Source: Croceicoccus sp.
GTDB lineage: Bacteria > Pseudomonadota > Alphaproteobacteria > Sphingomonadales > Sphingomonadaceae
NCBI GenBank assembly: GCA_002694745.1
Contig: NZMY01000002.1
Location: 62,001-126,000, forward strand
Reading direction: 5' to 3'
Length of the DNA: 64,000 bases
Shown: in pieces, positions 62,699 to 64,000 of the stretch
Layout: every line of letters starts with the position of its first letter
Numbering within the stretch: position 1 is the first letter of the stretch
The notes under the pieces: model-generated
Databases searched by the model: none
What the model was told of the DNA's origin: nothing
Seen by the model: only the letters and a program-made list of their open reading frames with translations
Made by a program: the position numbers and the translations under genes

Positions 62699-63738
62699 CG
62701 CTGGATCCTCCGCAAGACCTGCGCACGCAATCGGCGCGCAGCGGAAGGATCGCCAAGATCGAGCGGGCCAAGAACGTGTTCGGGCAGATGCGCGGCGGCC
62801 CTGTCCGGATCGGAAAAGACGTAATAGTCGAAGATCGCCGCCCAAGCCTCACGCTCATGCGCCGGGCGCTGGCGAAGCGACATCAGCGCGTGCAGCAATG
62901 TCGTCTGCGGCGTGTCGACATGATCGGGCACGGCATTCCACCACCAGTTGAGCAGGATGTTGAAATCCTCCAGCGCCTCCACCTCATGCCACCACATGGC
63001 GGGATAGACGATGACGTCGCCAGGCTCCAGCACGGCGGAAACCGCATGTTCCAGCGCGGTCGCATAGCCGGGATAGCGATCAAGGTCAGGATCGGCGAGA
63101 TCGACCATGCTGACGACCTGCCCGCCCGGCGTGGGTTCGAGCGGGCCGGGATAGAGATTGGCGATCTGGTCAGGCGGAAACAGGGTGAAGCGCCGCCTGC
63201 CTGCCGCGCACAGGGCGCAATTGTTCGAATGGTCGTAATGCGCGGCAGTGACGGTGCGATTGCCCATCCACAGGCTTGCGGTGACGGGCGCGCCGTCTTC
63301 ACCCTGCACGCCTTCCACGCCCGGGTCGTTGGCAGGGCCCATTTCGGGAAAGAAAATGCCCAGATCGGTCGATCCGACATAAAGCGCGTCATCTACCCCG
63401 CCGAGTAACTCGTCCAGAACCTGTTTCAGGTCCCCGCGCGAGCCGGTGAAATTGAAACCGTCGATGGCGGGCGTGTAATGGAAATGGCCGCGCGTCGAAC
63501 GATCGGCGCGATAGATCGTGACCGGGATATTCGCGTGATGCCTCAGCAGATACTGGGCGGCATCACGCGGCGATTGCAGCGCCGCCTGCACGATCGGAAG
63601 CCGGACGCCCGCCTTGCGAAAGACGACCGGCTCCAGCGTAGCCTCGACAAATGCGTTAAGCGCGTCGCCCGCCGGCATGGGGCCGTCCATCTCGCGGATG
63701 GGTCGCGGCCCCGACAAAGGGGGCGACGCGGCGGTCAT
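62695..63738 (-). CDS. Cupin_8 (JmjC-like) dioxygenase-family protein 2
   Basis: A 347-residue homologue of the cupin at 55570. Metal ligands are H167-x-D169 (A-A-H-Y-D-H-S-N-N-C) and H251 (W-W-H-E-V-E). It shares the R-R-R-F-T-L-F-P-P-D-Q-I-A-N-L-Y-P-G-P block. ATG 63738 overlaps the stop of the SapC-like gene (ATGA), and its stop overlaps the halogenase start (GTGA), so the three are translationally coupled. Confidence 0.85.
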   Translation of the reverse strand: MTAASPPLSGPRPIREMDGPMPAGDALNAFVEATLEPVVFRKAGVRLPIVQAALQSPRDAAQYLLRHHANIPVTIYRADRSTRGHFHYTPAIDGFNFTGSRGDLKQVLDELLGGVDDALYVGSTDLGIFFPEMGPANDPGVEGVQGEDGAPVTASLWMGNRTVTAAHYDHSNNCALCAAGRRRFTLFPPDQIANLYPGPLEPTPGGQVVSMVDLADPDLDRYPGYATALEHAVSAVLEPGDVIVYPAMWWHEVEALEDFNILLNWWWNAVPDHVDTPQTTLLHALMSLRQRPAHEREAWAAIFDYYVFSDPDRAAAHLPEHVLGPLDLGDPSAARRLRAQVLRRIQR

Positions 63739-64000
63739 CGCGCCGGGCCGCGCTTCATGTCGGCCAGCGCATTGATATTGCCGAGCGAATGCGCGGCCAT
63801 CACCGCGGGGACGAGCAATCCCGCCTCGTTCAGCTCGCCAAGCGCTTCGGCCGAAAGGCCGGCGATCTTCTCGGGCAGGATCGCGCTGAAATTTTCGAAA
63901 TTGATGGTGGTCGTGCCGTCGATGTCGATCGAGATCGGCAAAGCGTCGACAAGACCGTGCTTCTTGAACATGTCCGACATGGACGCACTGGCCGACATGC
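63735..64000 (-). CDS. SapC-family protein, C-terminal part (cut by window edge)
   Basis: About 88 C-terminal residues of a protein whose frame stays open to the right edge; the gene begins outside the window. The ending (A-L-G-E-L-N-E-A-G-L-L-V-P followed by H-S-L-G-N-I-N-A-L) resembles the C-terminus of SapC-family proteins, named after a Campylobacter S-layer-associated protein and often found beside Trp-halogenase and cupin genes in Caulobacter and sphingomonads. Function is unknown. It is first of the coupled SapC-cupin-halogenase set. Confidence 0.65.
   Translation of the reverse strand, partial: MSASASMSDMFKKHGLVDALPISIDIDGTTTINFENFSAILPEKIAGLSAEALGELNEAGLLVPAVMAAHSLGNINALADMKRGPAR

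Noticed and set aside
52476-63738. A halogenated natural-product (NRPS/PKS or pyrrolnitrin-like) cluster.
   Set aside because: No assembly-line, prenyltransferase, tryptophan-pathway or resistance genes are present; neighbours are sugar uptake and cupin/SapC genes.

Overview
The window looks like a chromosomal piece of a high-GC alphaproteobacterium, most likely of the Sphingomonadales (Erythrobacteraceae/Sphingomonadaceae). The signs are dense ATGA/GTGA gene overlaps, frequent GTG and TTG starts backed by good ribosome binding sites, a TonB receptor next to halogenase-like flavoproteins, cupin_8 and SapC genes, and a Caulobacter-like xylose pathway. This placement is inference. I see no insertion sequence, prophage, tRNA, rRNA or CRISPR array. 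No stretch longer than 300 bases lacks a gene; the largest gap, 29166-29400, is a divergent promoter region.

Layout. 1-5400: end of tamA, tamB and a small lipoprotein (outer-membrane biogenesis). 5489-11731: an alternative caa3-type cytochrome oxidase cluster (ctaG, cytochrome b561, a divergent dihaem cytochrome c, a monohaem c lipoprotein, subunit II with a fused cytochrome c, a subunit I/III fusion and a small membrane protein). 11790-23991: housekeeping and stress genes (BON-domain protein, fumC, a small acidic protein, ZIP-like transporter, ExoD, an SDR, the ku-mgtC-ligD end-joining operon, pyrC, otsA). 24049-27727: a three-subunit molybdenum hydroxylase resembling E. coli PaoABC.

27864-48737 is a xylan utilisation locus: hexuronate-type transporter, GH3, GH5, GH43, a partial Weimberg operon (xylX, xylB, xylC), an SGNH acetylesterase, a LacI-family repressor, GH67 alpha-glucuronidase, two GH3 beta-xylosidases and a GH10 xylanase. 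48933-52304 is a TonB-dependent receptor. From 52476 to the right edge lie five tryptophan-halogenase-like flavoproteins (one without its catalytic motifs), two JmjC-like cupin_8 proteins, a SapC-family protein cut by the window edge, and a XylE-like sugar symporter.

How it fits together. Six copies of a 14-bp palindrome close to TGGTAGCGCTAACA sit in the promoters of the sugar genes, the TonB receptor and the symporter that heads a halogenase operon. In five of these promoters a -35/N17/-10 element lies in a fixed register with the palindrome. The LacI-family gene at 39450-40559 is the obvious regulator. The inferred model is that the TonB receptor imports xylo-oligosaccharides; GH10, GH3, GH43, GH67 and the esterase trim them; XylE-like and ExuT-like carriers bring in xylose and (methyl)glucuronate; and XylB, XylC and XylX oxidise xylose, with xylD and xylA lying elsewhere. 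The halogenase/cupin/SapC modules are physically, and in part transcriptionally, tied to this sugar regulon. Their chemistry is unknown and they are the strongest candidate here for an undescribed system.
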